From NCBI RefSeq assembly GCF_036711975.1, contig NC_091966.1, positions 33,921,501 to 33,985,500 on the forward strand: 64,000 nt of DNA, in the 5' to 3' direction. The stretch is from Onthophagus taurus (Eukaryota > Arthropoda > Insecta > Coleoptera > Scarabaeidae). Below the pieces are notes generated by a model, which saw nothing but the letters and a program-made list of their open reading frames with translations, searched no databases and was not told the DNA's origin. Positions 1 to 10,800 of this stretch are shown here, in pieces. The position numbers and the translations under genes were made by a program. Numbering within the stretch: the first letter of the stretch is position 1; every line of letters begins with the position of its first letter.

Positions 1-165
1 AACGAAAAGAAACACATGGCATGTAGTGGTGCAAAGAAATCGTTTTTGAGTAAATTAACAAGGTAACAAAGAGAAGAGGAAGTAAATAATAATCACAATC
101 AAGAAGATAACAGCTAAAACAATAAGCAAGATATGTTTCTTAAAAATATGTTTAATGCGTGGCTA

Positions 166-208
166 GCTCCTGAAGATGATTGAATGTAACAATCGAAACC
201 GGTAGAGC
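166..208 (+). ncRNA. Hammerhead-ribozyme-like motif (site A)
   Basis: The read order is GCTC (166-169), CTGAAGA (170-176), a hairpin GATTG/CAATC (178-182 with 190-194), GAAAC (195-199), GTA (202-204), then GAGC (205-208), which pairs with the first GCTC. This is the order of a type I hammerhead: stem I, CUGANGA, stem II, GAAA, very short stem III, NUH cleavage triplet, stem I return strand. Minimal hammerheads with a near-absent stem III are known from Penelope-like retroelements and retrozymes. Activity is inferred only; stem I is short at 4 bp. Confidence 0.45.
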
Positions 209-231
209 CGACAATTAAAAAACCATCCATC

Positions 232-1875
232 TACAGGTGTCCCGCAACGATTGTACAATACTGCATCGAGATATTCAAAGTTTTAGTTTCATAAGCTGAC
301 CTATTGTAAACATCATTAATTCTAACGATTTAGATGTAGTAATTATATGATTACCATGGTTACGATGGTTAAGATAAAGTTTAATAAATAATAAGATAAT
401 ATTAAGTTAATTAATACAGTTCATTAATAATTTAACAAAACAAGTAACAAAGATTGTCGAAGAAAATCGTTCAACCAGCATAAAAACAACGAATATTTAA
501 CAAATTGGAAAAGATTCATGTCATAATAAATGTTCAATATGCGCACCATTTACTTCTAAACACAAACGGATACGTTTTCTAAATGAACTTCTAATGCGTT
601 CAAAGATACCAGGAATTTGTTTTACTGTGTCAAATGCGTTACTAATTTTATTCTTCAAATCCTGCACATTTTGAACGTCTTCAGAATAAACAATTTGTTT
701 TAAATGTCCCCAAAACCAAAAATCTAACGGATTTAAATCTGGTGAACGAGGTGGCCACGGGACAGGACATCCTCGGCCAATCCACTTATTGCCAAATCTG
801 TTATTTAAGTATGCTCGAGTAGCGCGTGCATAATGTGCTGGTGCTCCATCGTGCATAAAGTAGCAATCTTCTAGAATTTGTTGAGGTAATTCATCAAATG
901 CCTCTGTAAGGTCATTTTGTAGAAAATGTATGTAGGCATCGGCTGTCAATCTCTTTGGAAGAAAAAATGGACCTAATAACTGATCACCTATAACTCCAGC
1001 CCATACATTAACACTGAATCGCCACTGATGACGAGTTTCTAGTATTGCATGGGGATTTTCATCGCTCCAAACGTGCGCATTATGAATATTAAAAATTCTG
1101 CTTTGAGTAAATGTTGCTTCATCCGTAAATACAATGTTTATGGGAAAGTCGACGTTTACTACCTCTTCCTGTATGGCCCACCTACAAAAAATCTCTCTTT
1201 TTTCGCCATCATTTTCGGTTAGAGCTTGAACGGTGTTGTAATGATAAGGATAAAGCAACTGCTCCCTTTAAATGTGGTGAACGGTTGTTTTGTTAATGTT
1301 TTCTTGTGCAGAAATTCTTCTAATGCTGGTTGAGGCATTTTCATCGACTCTTCTCAAAACTGCTTCTTCTAATTCCACCGGCCTTGTGTAATGTCTCTCC
1401 GTGGAATGGCTGTGGGTTACGCTTCGCGTTTCTTTTAATCTGAGAAATAGTCTGCTAAAGGTGTGACTATTAGGCAATCGTCCGTTCGGGAACCTTTGCG
1501 CGTAATGACGAGCTGCTAACGACGCATTTCCATCAGCTAGTCCGTAACAATACACCATATCCGCCATCTCTTCCTTAGAGTAATTAATAAGAGCCATACT
1601 TAATAGTTTTATTAAATTAAATAGTAAAATAATAATTTCGTGAAGTATTATTATTTTTTTTGATTAGACAACTTATCGTAATCATAGTAACGACTTAATT
1701 ATTATAAAAACAAATTTAAATTCATTATGTTAACAATATCAACGTATGAAACTAAATCTTTGAATATCTCAAAAATGGTCCATTTTCGGACCTATGTTTA
1801 TTAGGCTTTTTTTGTTTATTTTTGATCATAGAATACGCTGATGCAGTTTTGTACAATCGTTGCGGGACACCTGTA
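232..1875 (-). mobile_element. Mariner-like DNA transposon, near-complete
   Basis: This 1.64 kb element has 36-bp terminal inverted repeats at 232-267 and 1840-1875 that differ at one base and begin TACAGGTGTCCCGC. The terminal TA at each end fits the TA target duplication of the Tc1/mariner superfamily. It carries one transposase gene on the minus strand with normal leader and trailer. The nearly identical ends and single coding defect indicate a young copy. It sits just beside a decayed LINE fragment on its right. Confidence 0.88.
521..1597 (-). pseudogene. Mariner-like transposase, one internal stop
   Basis: The reading frame gives 357 sense codons from an ATG at 1597 to the stop at 521, broken by one TAA at 1268-1270. 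The N-terminal third is the DUF4817-type helix-turn-helix domain seen in insect mariner-like transposases. The C-terminal part is a DDE_3 catalytic domain. Its three acidic motifs are visible: TDEATF, MHDGAPAH and SPDLNPLDFWFWG, the last two aspartates being separated by 36 residues. The stop lies between HHI and REQLLYPYHY, where relatives usually have leucine, so one base change (TTA to TAA) would explain it. The rest of the frame is open, so the copy was probably inactivated recently and could still be mobilised in trans through its good ends. Confidence 0.88.
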
Positions 1876-1879
1876 TAAC

Positions 1880-2182
1880 TACACATAGTTTTTTTATTTC
1901 AATTATATTAACATTGAGATGGAAAGAAATAACCAAATAAATATAAATGCCAGATTGTTTCATTGCAATTGTCTCCTTCAGACAGGAAGAAAACCATTGC
2001 AAAAGTTTTCTCTGAATATCAAACTTCATTAGTTCAAACAGAAGTAAGTTGTAATCCACCCGGCCAAAAGCTTTACTAAAATCAGTATAAACTGAATCAA
2101 CTTGACAAGAATCATCCAGAGAAGATAAAATATATTGAGTATATTCAAGCAAGTTACTCTCAACCGAGCTACTAGCAAACAA
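1880..2182 (-). pseudogene. Jockey-like LINE reverse transcriptase fragment
   Basis: A minus-strand frame reads VESNLLEYTQYIL, then VYTDFSKAFGRVDYNLLL, then WFSSCLK. This is the reverse-transcriptase segment around catalytic motif A (YTDFSKAFDRVDH) of Jockey/CR1-type LINEs. The copy at 8550-9970 has the same motif, so both probably belong to one family. It is a short 5'- and 3'-truncated remnant abutting the mariner-like element, with no ends visible. Confidence 0.65.
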
Positions 2183-2309
2183 AAATGTTGTCTACAATTG
2201 ATTTTAGACTTAAGAGCAAAGAATGGACGTGCTTGAACCACGTTCCCAAATGCTGGCAAAATAGATGTAACACCAAGGTCCCTAGATTTAAAAATGTTAA
2301 TTTACATAA

Positions 2310-3050
2310 ACCGAATGGAAAAAATATCAATCAACTTCAAAAAATTTTAGGACAAAAACTAAATGAGATTTCTCAAAACGCATTATTCCATTTCAAAGTT
2401 AATATTTTCCTTTATGATTTGTAAAGATTACAGAAAAATTGTCCCAGAAATTAATTTTTCGCGTATTTTTGAAATAATTGTATGAAACTGTTAACAGTAG
2501 AAAATTTCAATTTACTTCAAATATTTGGAAGTCAATAACTATTGAGATTTCCCAAAACGCGTTTTACCATTAGAAAGATAAGATTTTTCTTAATAATTTG
2601 TAAACATTATAAAAAAACTTTCCCAGAAAGCGATTTTTATTTTATTTTTAAATTAATGGAATACAACCGACTACAATAAAAAATTTCGGGCAACTTCAGA
2701 AAGTTATATGACAAAAAGGAAATGAGATTTTCCAAAACGGATTTTACAATTACATAGATAAGAGTTTCCTTTATAAAATTGATTTTTCGCTCATTTTTAA
2801 ATTAAATGAATGCCACCGTTAACTCTAGAAAATAGCACAAAATAGCATAAACTCCAAAAATTTGTTGATCATAAACTATGTGAGATTCCCTAAAACGGAT
2901 TCTTCCATTTTGAAGTTTAGATTTTCCTGTATGATTAGTCAATATTATAGAATCATTTTACAAGAAATCAACTTTCGAACAATTTTTAAATATAATAAAA
3001 CCGTTAAAAACAAAAATTTCATCAATGGCAATAATTTTAACGACAATTTT
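2310..3050. repeat. Diverged tandem repeat, ~178 bp unit, four copies
   Basis: The phrase GAGATTTCTCAAAACG and its variants recurs at a spacing of about 165-180 bp (units near 2325, 2503, 2682 and 2850), each followed by a similar A/T-rich block with TTTTCCTTTATGATTTGTAA variants. Copies are strongly diverged, so this is an old minisatellite-like array. No conserved protein is encoded; short open frames here are by-products of base composition. Confidence 0.55.
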
Positions 3051-3940
3051 TTGGTGTAAAATATGGTATAAATCAATAAATGCATGTCTTGTCTTTTACT
3101 ATTTTATCAATATAGTTCGCATTCTAGTTTGTCCAGGTATGCCTAAAGGAATTTTCAAGATTTTTTCAAGTTTATTAGCTTAGAGAAGAAAATAGTAAAC
3201 AATAAATGTTTATATTACTGAAAACTCCATTTTTATCATGATGTCTTGGATATGGAACAATAAGAACATTCATTCCATCCCGTATTACGTTTCCTACACT
3301 TATTGTTAGTAGTTGTTTCATAACGGTATTTCCATATCCCGTTTAGGTACTTATCTTGTGGTGCGACATAACTGTCTACTCTATCATAACTCATGATATT
3401 GTCTGACGGTCTTCGCCTTTGGTAATTAATATCTTAGTTAGAGTTAGTAATCCGTAATATATGTAATGGGAAAGGAAAGAGTAATATTTAAAAGTAAATG
3501 ACACTTCATAAATTCGGTTGCTCTATTCAGTGTAATCTATTACTTCAGTTATACAGTTGAATTTTAAATCATAGAAGATGAGCTGATGATTAATATGAGA
3601 ATTGCAGACTTTTTAAGAGATTGAAGTAAATTTTGAGGAACTCAAGCGTATACTTGAAAAACAACTTCTAGAACTCAAACAACTTCCAGAACTCATCTAT
3701 AACTGGGAAACATTTCTTACTAATTACATGCTGTGACGAAAAAGTTGCACCAATAGTTTGCCACCGTTTGTTAGAAGCCCTACCAAGCTTTTGCATTGAA
3801 GCATTTAAAGAGATTTCAACATTAATCGTTGTTCCTGCTTTGTTAACTAACTTATCAAGCCGGAACAAAAACCCTCAACTCGAACCAGAAACCCGCACCC
3901 GAATTCAAACCTGAACTAGTTTCAGCTTTCTTTGAAATTC
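3051..3940. other. Stretch with no recognisable gene
   Basis: A/T-rich sequence between the old tandem repeat and a LINE remnant. I see no open frame with family-like motifs. Around 3855-3910 there is a patch rich in imperfect GAACC/ACCCG steps, possibly part of the trailing sequence of the neighbouring LINE. Confidence 0.4.
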
Positions 3941-5180
3941 CCATATAGACGTGGTTGCCAAGATGAGCTGATCTACTACTTAGCTGCGAAATCAGTTCTT
4001 TTCATCATCATCAGTGGCATGACACTCTCTATGGGTCTTAGCCTGTTCTAAGAACCTTCGCATTCTGTTCTGTGCCATATTTTGCTTCTATAGTTAATGA
4101 TATTTAGAGATTTTGGATATATGGATGTATGGGTTCCCATACACTGTATATAATTCAAGGTTATAGCGTCTTCACCATTATCTTTAGTCATACTTGGACA
4201 TTACCCAAATTTCGAACCACAAACCAGCACCGGTCGTATTAAGGTTTTATATACTTGAGATTTTGTTCTTCTTGTCAAAATGCCAGATCTTAGTTGGGTC
4301 ATCAGACCCTAATAAGTTTTATTTGCAAGAAGAATTCTTCTTTTGATTACTTACTTCGGCGGTGTTATTATCCGATGTGACGAGTGAACTCAGGTATGCA
4401 AATTGCTCTATAGTTAACACGTTATGCTCTGCTATGGCCACGTTATACAGATATCTTGTTGATGGATTTGCGTGCATATATTTTGTATTATTTGGGTTTC
4501 ATTTAATAGCTTACTTTTGTACGCTACTTTCTCTAATAGGCAGAAGGCTTATATGTCTCTTCCTGACCTTGAAATGATGTGAACATCATCAGCAAAGGTA
4601 ATTGCATGTTTTTGCTAATAATCGTCCATCTCGTGTTGATACCAATATTCCGTATAACCTTCTCAAGTACCATGTTGATGGATATGCATGATAATACATC
4701 ACCCTAACGCAATCCTTTATTTATTCTGAATCTTGGTGTTGTTTCATTTTGTATTCTTATTGCGCTTTCTATCCTTAATGTTTGTTCTACTAGCAGAATT
4801 AGGTGCGTAGGTATATTAAACTCCTCCATGGCTTTCATCAAACGTTTTCTGGAACTGGTAGCTTTTGTATAAAATGATAGATCATATCTTGTAAGTCGAA
4901 TTTAACAGGATGATTGTTCTCAGTTCACCATTTACGGCGTCTCTCTTTTTCCGTTTATGAGATCTCCTTTTTTCTCTTCTCCGTGCTTTGTACTCCTCCT
5001 CAGTTTGTCTGGCTCTACACTGCTGTAGTTTCCTCTCCTCAATGCATTTTTCGTCAAATCGCTCCATTGAACAACCCACTGTTTTCTCTCAGAGCTTCTT
5101 CTGCGGCTTCACAGATAACATTTCTACAAACTGCTTCGCAAGAGCCATGTATACTTCTGAATCTTTCCGTATTGTCCAAT
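3940..5180 (-). pseudogene. Decayed non-LTR retrotransposon (RTE/craniofacial-type)
   Basis: Read on the minus strand, the fragment holds, in order: a charged linker with FDEKCIEERK and EEYKARRREKRR (about 4890-5080), typical of the segment between endonuclease and reverse transcriptase; then AITFADDVHIISR (about 4575-4620), the catalytic ADD motif; then a C-terminal thumb-like segment resembling LIRPVLxxGS and ELYxxY; then MRRFLEQAKTHREC near 4040. Several frame changes and an internal loss between linker and catalytic motif show that it is long dead. The clade is not certain from sequence alone. Confidence 0.65.
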
Positions 5181-5189
5181 GTTGAATGA

Positions 5190-6727
5190 TTCGTTTGAAA
5201 ATTGTTTTAAAGCACTGGTAAAAGTAAAAAATGAGATAAAAACGCTGATGGTGAAGTTGTATGATACTTGCTCCTTACTATTCTGTGGACAAGAAAATAC
5301 TCTTTGGCGAATCCATGTTTGAGCAAGTGACCAAGAGGACAACCTTAGTTATGATTTATTCGGGATATAAAGTTGTCGGAGAAAAGCAGCTATTATAAAA
5401 GCCTACTGTTAGGAGTGTCCGGGTTGGTACTGAATTTATTTCAGCTATAGGTGATATTTCAGAAATTAGTATGCGTAGCAATTAGCAACAACGTTGAAAT
5501 CAATATCAAAATTGATCCAAACCACCTCTCATCACCATAGGTAGAGTTCCAAGAGATGGGATGAGACTGTAGTAAATTTCATTATTAAACAAATGCTGTG
5601 TTACCCAAAACATTAATTTTACGGAAGTATATTTTCAGAGTAAAACTCGCATATTAGTTGAAATCCAGCATAAAAATTTGGCATTTTCTCTTATACATGT
5701 TTAATTAAGTTCATTAAAATACTGATCTGACTTTGTAACATTACATGCACGATATCTGGCGAAGATGTGTTGGTAACTGGTTCCCAGAGGTAGAATTGTT
5801 ATGGATTCATCCACCATCACATGCAGTTAAGTACGTCAAATGCCAACCTCATCTCCGGTTTTACAGCAAATATGAACCTTCGCCATGAACAAAATGTTTG
5901 CAAAAGCTGTAGAAGATTCGTAATGGTCGAAAGTATTATAGTTAGAATAGTGTTACAGTTCCTCTGTGTCAGTATTTTCATGGACAGATAAAGTTGATAT
6001 AGGAAATTTATATTAGTCTAGATTCAACTCAATCATGTTGTGGTAAATTTTAAATGAGACGAACACTGTCACGGGTAGCATAAACTCAAGATGACAATTC
6101 TAGAAGAATACTAGTTTTTATAGAAAACATATTGTTACAGAAATGCCCCTCATATTGGATATTAATTACAAAGACATATGCAGCGTGACTTTACTAAGAT
6201 GCGTTGATATTACCTTCGCAATGATGAGATTTTTGCAAAGTAATTGATCAAACTTCGTCAAAGGTATTAGTAGCTGACGACGTTATTCCTTGATGAATCT
6301 ACATAGTAAAACCATTCGGAAGAAATACTGATTTAGCTAGAAAATCTCATTGTATTTGATTTTTTTTATTGCCTTTATGATTTCCTCGGTTTAATATTTG
6401 ATTGCATTTTTTATTTTGTTCAATCGAATTAGATACACTTACACAGTATTTAGAACGCGTTATAAATAATTACATTTTGTTCGGAATTTTTCTATAAAAT
6501 TAAAAAAGGATGTTATTCCCAAGTTTTAAACCAAATACCAAGAATACATTACAAAGAAATAATTAAATCTAAGTAAACAATAGAAATATGTAGAACATTA
6601 GTATTTATCTAAAAATACCAAACATATTTTTCTGTTTATATAAAAACTAACTACGCAACCTCAAACGCGTAAACAACAATTAAGACTGCATCCAATCGCT
6701 ACGAACTTTCATTTTCTTCATTTCAAC
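5190..6727. other. Intergenic region upstream of the regucalcin gene
   Basis: No coding signal or clear element was found in this 1.5 kb. The last few hundred bases before the ATG at 6728 are very A/T-rich and must contain the promoter and leader of the downstream gene, but no confident TATA box or initiator can be singled out. Confidence 0.4.
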
Positions 6728-7782
6728 ATGATTGTTTTGTTAATTTTGACAATTACGTCTTTATTGAACAGGTAAGTTTCACAAAACTAATTAAATCGAA
6801 ATATATTTTTTATTTTTCTTTCAATTTCCAAAGTTTTTCTTGTTCAAATCCTTGTGTAACTCAAGTAACTAAGCCAGTGGATCACGCTGAAGGTCCCGTA
6901 TGGGATTACCGAACAGAAACTTTGTATTACGTCGATATTCACGCAGGTGGATTGTATTCTTACCATCCCAAATCGAATAACCTTCAACACATTAATTTAA
7001 ATGGTTCGTTATCCGTAATTATTCCATCCCAATCGAACACAACATATTTTTTTGGTGGCTTAAACCGTACATTAACGTTAATCCAATGGGATGGAGGTAA
7101 AGGTTTGGGTAAAACACAAAATTTAGCTGTTGTTCAACCGGAATATCCCAAAAGTAGATTCAATGATGGAAAAGCCGATAAACAAGGAAGATTATGGTTT
7201 GGTACAATGGGGTATGAAAATTCTAAAGGCGATGTAGATCCTAATCAAGGTGCCTTATATAAATTTACAAAAAATAATTTACAACATCCCGATGTTTTAA
7301 TACGACCTGTAAATATAAGTAATGGGTTAGCTTGGAATAAAGCAAACGATAAATTCTTTTACATCGATACCCCTACAAATCAAGTTCGACAATATGATTA
7401 CGATGATAAATCTGGTACAATTTCAAACCCAAAAATTGTATTTGACGTTGACGATCATCCAGCTATAACGGGACATCCCGATGGTATGACGATCGATCGC
7501 GATGATAATCTTTGGGTAGCTCTTTATAATGGAGGGGCCGTTATTAAAGTAAACCCGCGCACAAAAAAACTTGTAGAAATCGTACCAATTCCAGCACAAT
7601 TTGTTACATCCGTTGCTTGGGGTGATACCAACTTCACCACTTTGTATGTTACTACATCAAGATACGCGTTAAATAAAGAGGAAAGAATACGTCAACCAGC
7701 CGCTGGGAGCGTTTTTGCTGTTTCAAATACAAAATCGAGTGGTTATCCAGCTAATTTTGGTGATATTATTAATTTACCATAA
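6728..7782 (+). CDS. SMP-30/regucalcin (luciferin-regenerating enzyme-like)
   Basis: Two exons, 6728-6771 and 6834-7782, joined across a 62-bp intron, give 330 residues. The start is the ATG at 6728, which adds a short hydrophobic signal peptide (MIVLLILTITSLLNSFSC), so the product is probably secreted. The rest is a full six-bladed SMP-30/gluconolactonase beta-propeller. Family metal-site motifs are present: the glutamate of HAEGPVWD (Glu34), FNDGKAD, ISNGLAW and HPDGMTIDRDDNLWVA. Relatives hydrolyse lactones or, in fireflies, convert oxyluciferin breakdown product for luciferin recycling; most beetles have non-luminous paralogs, so the substrate here is unknown. Poly(A) signal AATAAA lies at 7797-7802. 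The gene converges on RRN3, whose stop is only 73 bp away. Confidence 0.9.
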
Positions 7783-7855
7783 AATAATTTTGTTAAAATA
7801 AAAGCTGTTAATAAATAATAAAGATTTATTTAGGAAAAACATAATAATCACTTCC
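7783..7855. terminator. Overlapping convergent poly(A) region
   Basis: Between the regucalcin stop (7782) and the RRN3 stop (7856) lie a plus-strand AATAAA at 7797-7802 and a minus-strand AATAAA (TTTATT at 7825-7830). Cleavage normally falls 10-30 bases beyond such signals. The two mRNAs should therefore overlap in antisense at their 3' ends and reach or approach each other's coding sequence. Confidence 0.6.
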
Positions 7856-10800
7856 TTATTGTGTCACGCGAAATCCTGGAGAACAACTATAAGAAAATTT
7901 TAAAAGATGCTTTGAAGTTTCTTGTTCACAAAGAAAATCATCGTCTACATCCATTTCCTGTCGTTGTGATGGAACTTCTTCGTTATCTCTATAATGTAAA
8001 TAAATGTGTCTAATTTTTTCACCAGATCTAAAAAATTAAAACCATTTTTAGTACATTTTCAAACATTTATTGTATAGCCTGCATCAAAAGTGTCTTATTT
8101 GAAAACGTAATAATATACAGGGAATTTCATATAACTCGCAAGATATGAATGCAGTAACCATAGTTACGAAACTGCTCTGCACTTGCACTATCCCACATAG
8201 AAAGCAACATAGCTTAATAGTACAGGCATTGGGTAGTTTTGCAAAGGAAAAGTTTTGCTTGGAAAAGGTGACGTCTTTATGATAACTCTGATTTTCTGAA
8301 TCTAGGAATGTTTCTGGTTCTAGGTCTAGTATCAAGACGGCTAAACCCGAATGATTCTAGTTCTAGGTCTAATGATAGTGCTAATGTAAAACTAGAACTA
8401 ACACTAGACCTAGAACTAGAATCATTCGGATTTAGCCGCACGTCTCTCAAGACGGCTAGACCTAGAACTAGAAAAATTCGAGTTTAGCCGTCTTGAGAGA
8501 CGTGCGGCTACATCCGAATTTTTCTAGTTCTCCCTTCAACTCAGTTTTCAATACTGTACATTTTTAATGGTTCTTCTCCCGGTGCGGTGTATTTTGAGCA
8601 GCCAGAGGTTGAGGAGACATTGAGTGACGTTGACGCTAAGAAGGGGCCTGGGGCAGATGGAATACCCACAATTATTATTAAGAACTAATAAATCACTTCA
8701 GTCTGGAGCTTTTTCGCGTGTCTGGAAGCAGGCACATGTTCTTTCAATATTTAAGTCTGGCGATTGTAGCAAAGTTATTAACACTAGACCTATATCATTA
8801 TTATCGATGTTTAGCAAATTACTTGAAAAACTTATATACAAAAGATTATTTTTCATGGTCAAAAACCAAATTGATTTCAGACAACACGATTTCTTCGCGG
8901 GTCGATCAGTCGAGAGCTTGTTAGAATATAGCAATTACATATTACGTTCTATGAATCTATCCAAATAGACGCTATTTACACAGACTTCAGCAAGGCGTTC
9001 GACCGAGTTGACCATAATCTGTTAATTTCAAAACTTCAACAGTTTGGTATCGATGGCTACTTGGTCGGATGGTTTGCCTTCTATATGCGCGGAAAAACTC
9101 AGATAGTGTTAATCAAAGTACATAAATCTAGTTCCTTTTCTATATCTAGTCACTTGGGACCCCTTTTGTTTAATATTTACATTAATGATATATTTGCTGT
9201 TTGAAACATTCTCACTGCTTAATGTATGCTGATGATCTGAAATTATTTACACGTGTGTCCTCACCTCTGGATTGCAGCGTGGCGTTGACGCTTTGCAACA
9301 GAACTGCGAGTCGAACCTCATTACGCTAAATTTGAGCAAATGTTATATAATTTCTTTCACAAGAAAGTTGAACTTAATTTAATACAACTATGGTCTTGGG
9401 GGCGCAGCCATATCGAGAGTATCTCATATTAGAGATCTTGGTGTAACATTTGACCAAAAACTTACATTTGAGAAACACGTTTCCAAAACTTGGCTTTGTG
9501 CTTAGAACAACAGAAAATGTTATAGACATCAAAGCAATTAAAGTATTATATTTTGCAGATGTTCACAGCGTGTTAAATTTTTGTAGCTCAGTTTGGAATC
9601 CCCAATATCAACTTTATATAAGTAGAGGTCCTCAGCTTCAGGACTAACATGGATTATGTTGATTAGGAGCCTACATGTCATAGCTTCAATCTTTTATCAC
9701 TCCGTCAACGTCGATGTTGTAGTGATGCGTTAACATACTTCAAAATCATTAATCACGTAATTGGTTCTCCCCCACTACTGGAGAGTATTAATTTTCGCGT
9801 CCCACCCCGACTGCTCATACTGGATTATTTGTTTTTATACTTCTATTCCTTGTTTAAACAGTTTTCAAAACTCTCCTATGATGAGAATGGCTAGCACATT
9901 CGATCATTTTCAGCGCACCGGCTTGGGGATAGACATTTTCCACAACTCTATTAACTATTACAATTAACGTTAATATATTGTACATTAATAGATTCAGAAA
10001 AGGAATCTCTATCCTATAACGTAAAGAAAAACATAACGAGCAATTTAAACATCAAAAGTTGATAATCGCTTGAAATTGAAGATGGCATTGGAAAAAGTTT
10101 ATTTGCAGCATGAATTGTAGCATTCATTAAACCATTTCATTTGATACATCGTTCATGAAAATCGGAAGGTAAATGACAGAGTTACAACTTGTGGCGTTCT
10201 TGTGTGACAACCTGTATATACAGTGTCTTTTCTCTGCTAAAATTACATTCTAAATTGATGTATTTTACATCAATGGATTCAGAAAAAGCATCTCTATCCT
10301 ATGACGTGAAGAAAAATATATGGAGCAATTTGAACAACAAAAGTTAATAATCGTTCAAAATTAAAGATGGTCTTGGAGAATATTTATTTGTAGCATAAAT
10401 CATAGTATTCATCAAACCATTTCATTTGATACCTCGCTCATGAAAATCGGAATGTAAATGACAGAGTTACAGCTTGGGGCGTTTTTTGTATGACACCCTG
10501 TATATACAGTGCTTCCCGAAAGTAACGAATAAATTCGTTAAAAGAATTAAAAACGGTTTATAGAAAAATCGCTGAAAGTGGTCTAAGGATTTAAATTTTG
10601 TGGTATAGATTTTAAATTTTTTCCGCCATTTTTAAGCTAGTTATGACGTCATCGCTATTTTTTCAAATAGCAATCCCCCATTTTTATTACTGAATATGAA
10701 AGAGGATTTTTTTCTGAATTTGGTACATTAATATTAGTTGCATAAGAAAATTTTCGAGTAAAATTGCCTTAAATGTTTCATGATTTTCCATTCATTTGAG

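Noticed and set aside
4914-5189. Overlapping plus-strand open frames
   Set aside because: They lie opposite the LINE linker (EEYKARRREKRR) read on the minus strand and have no motif of their own.
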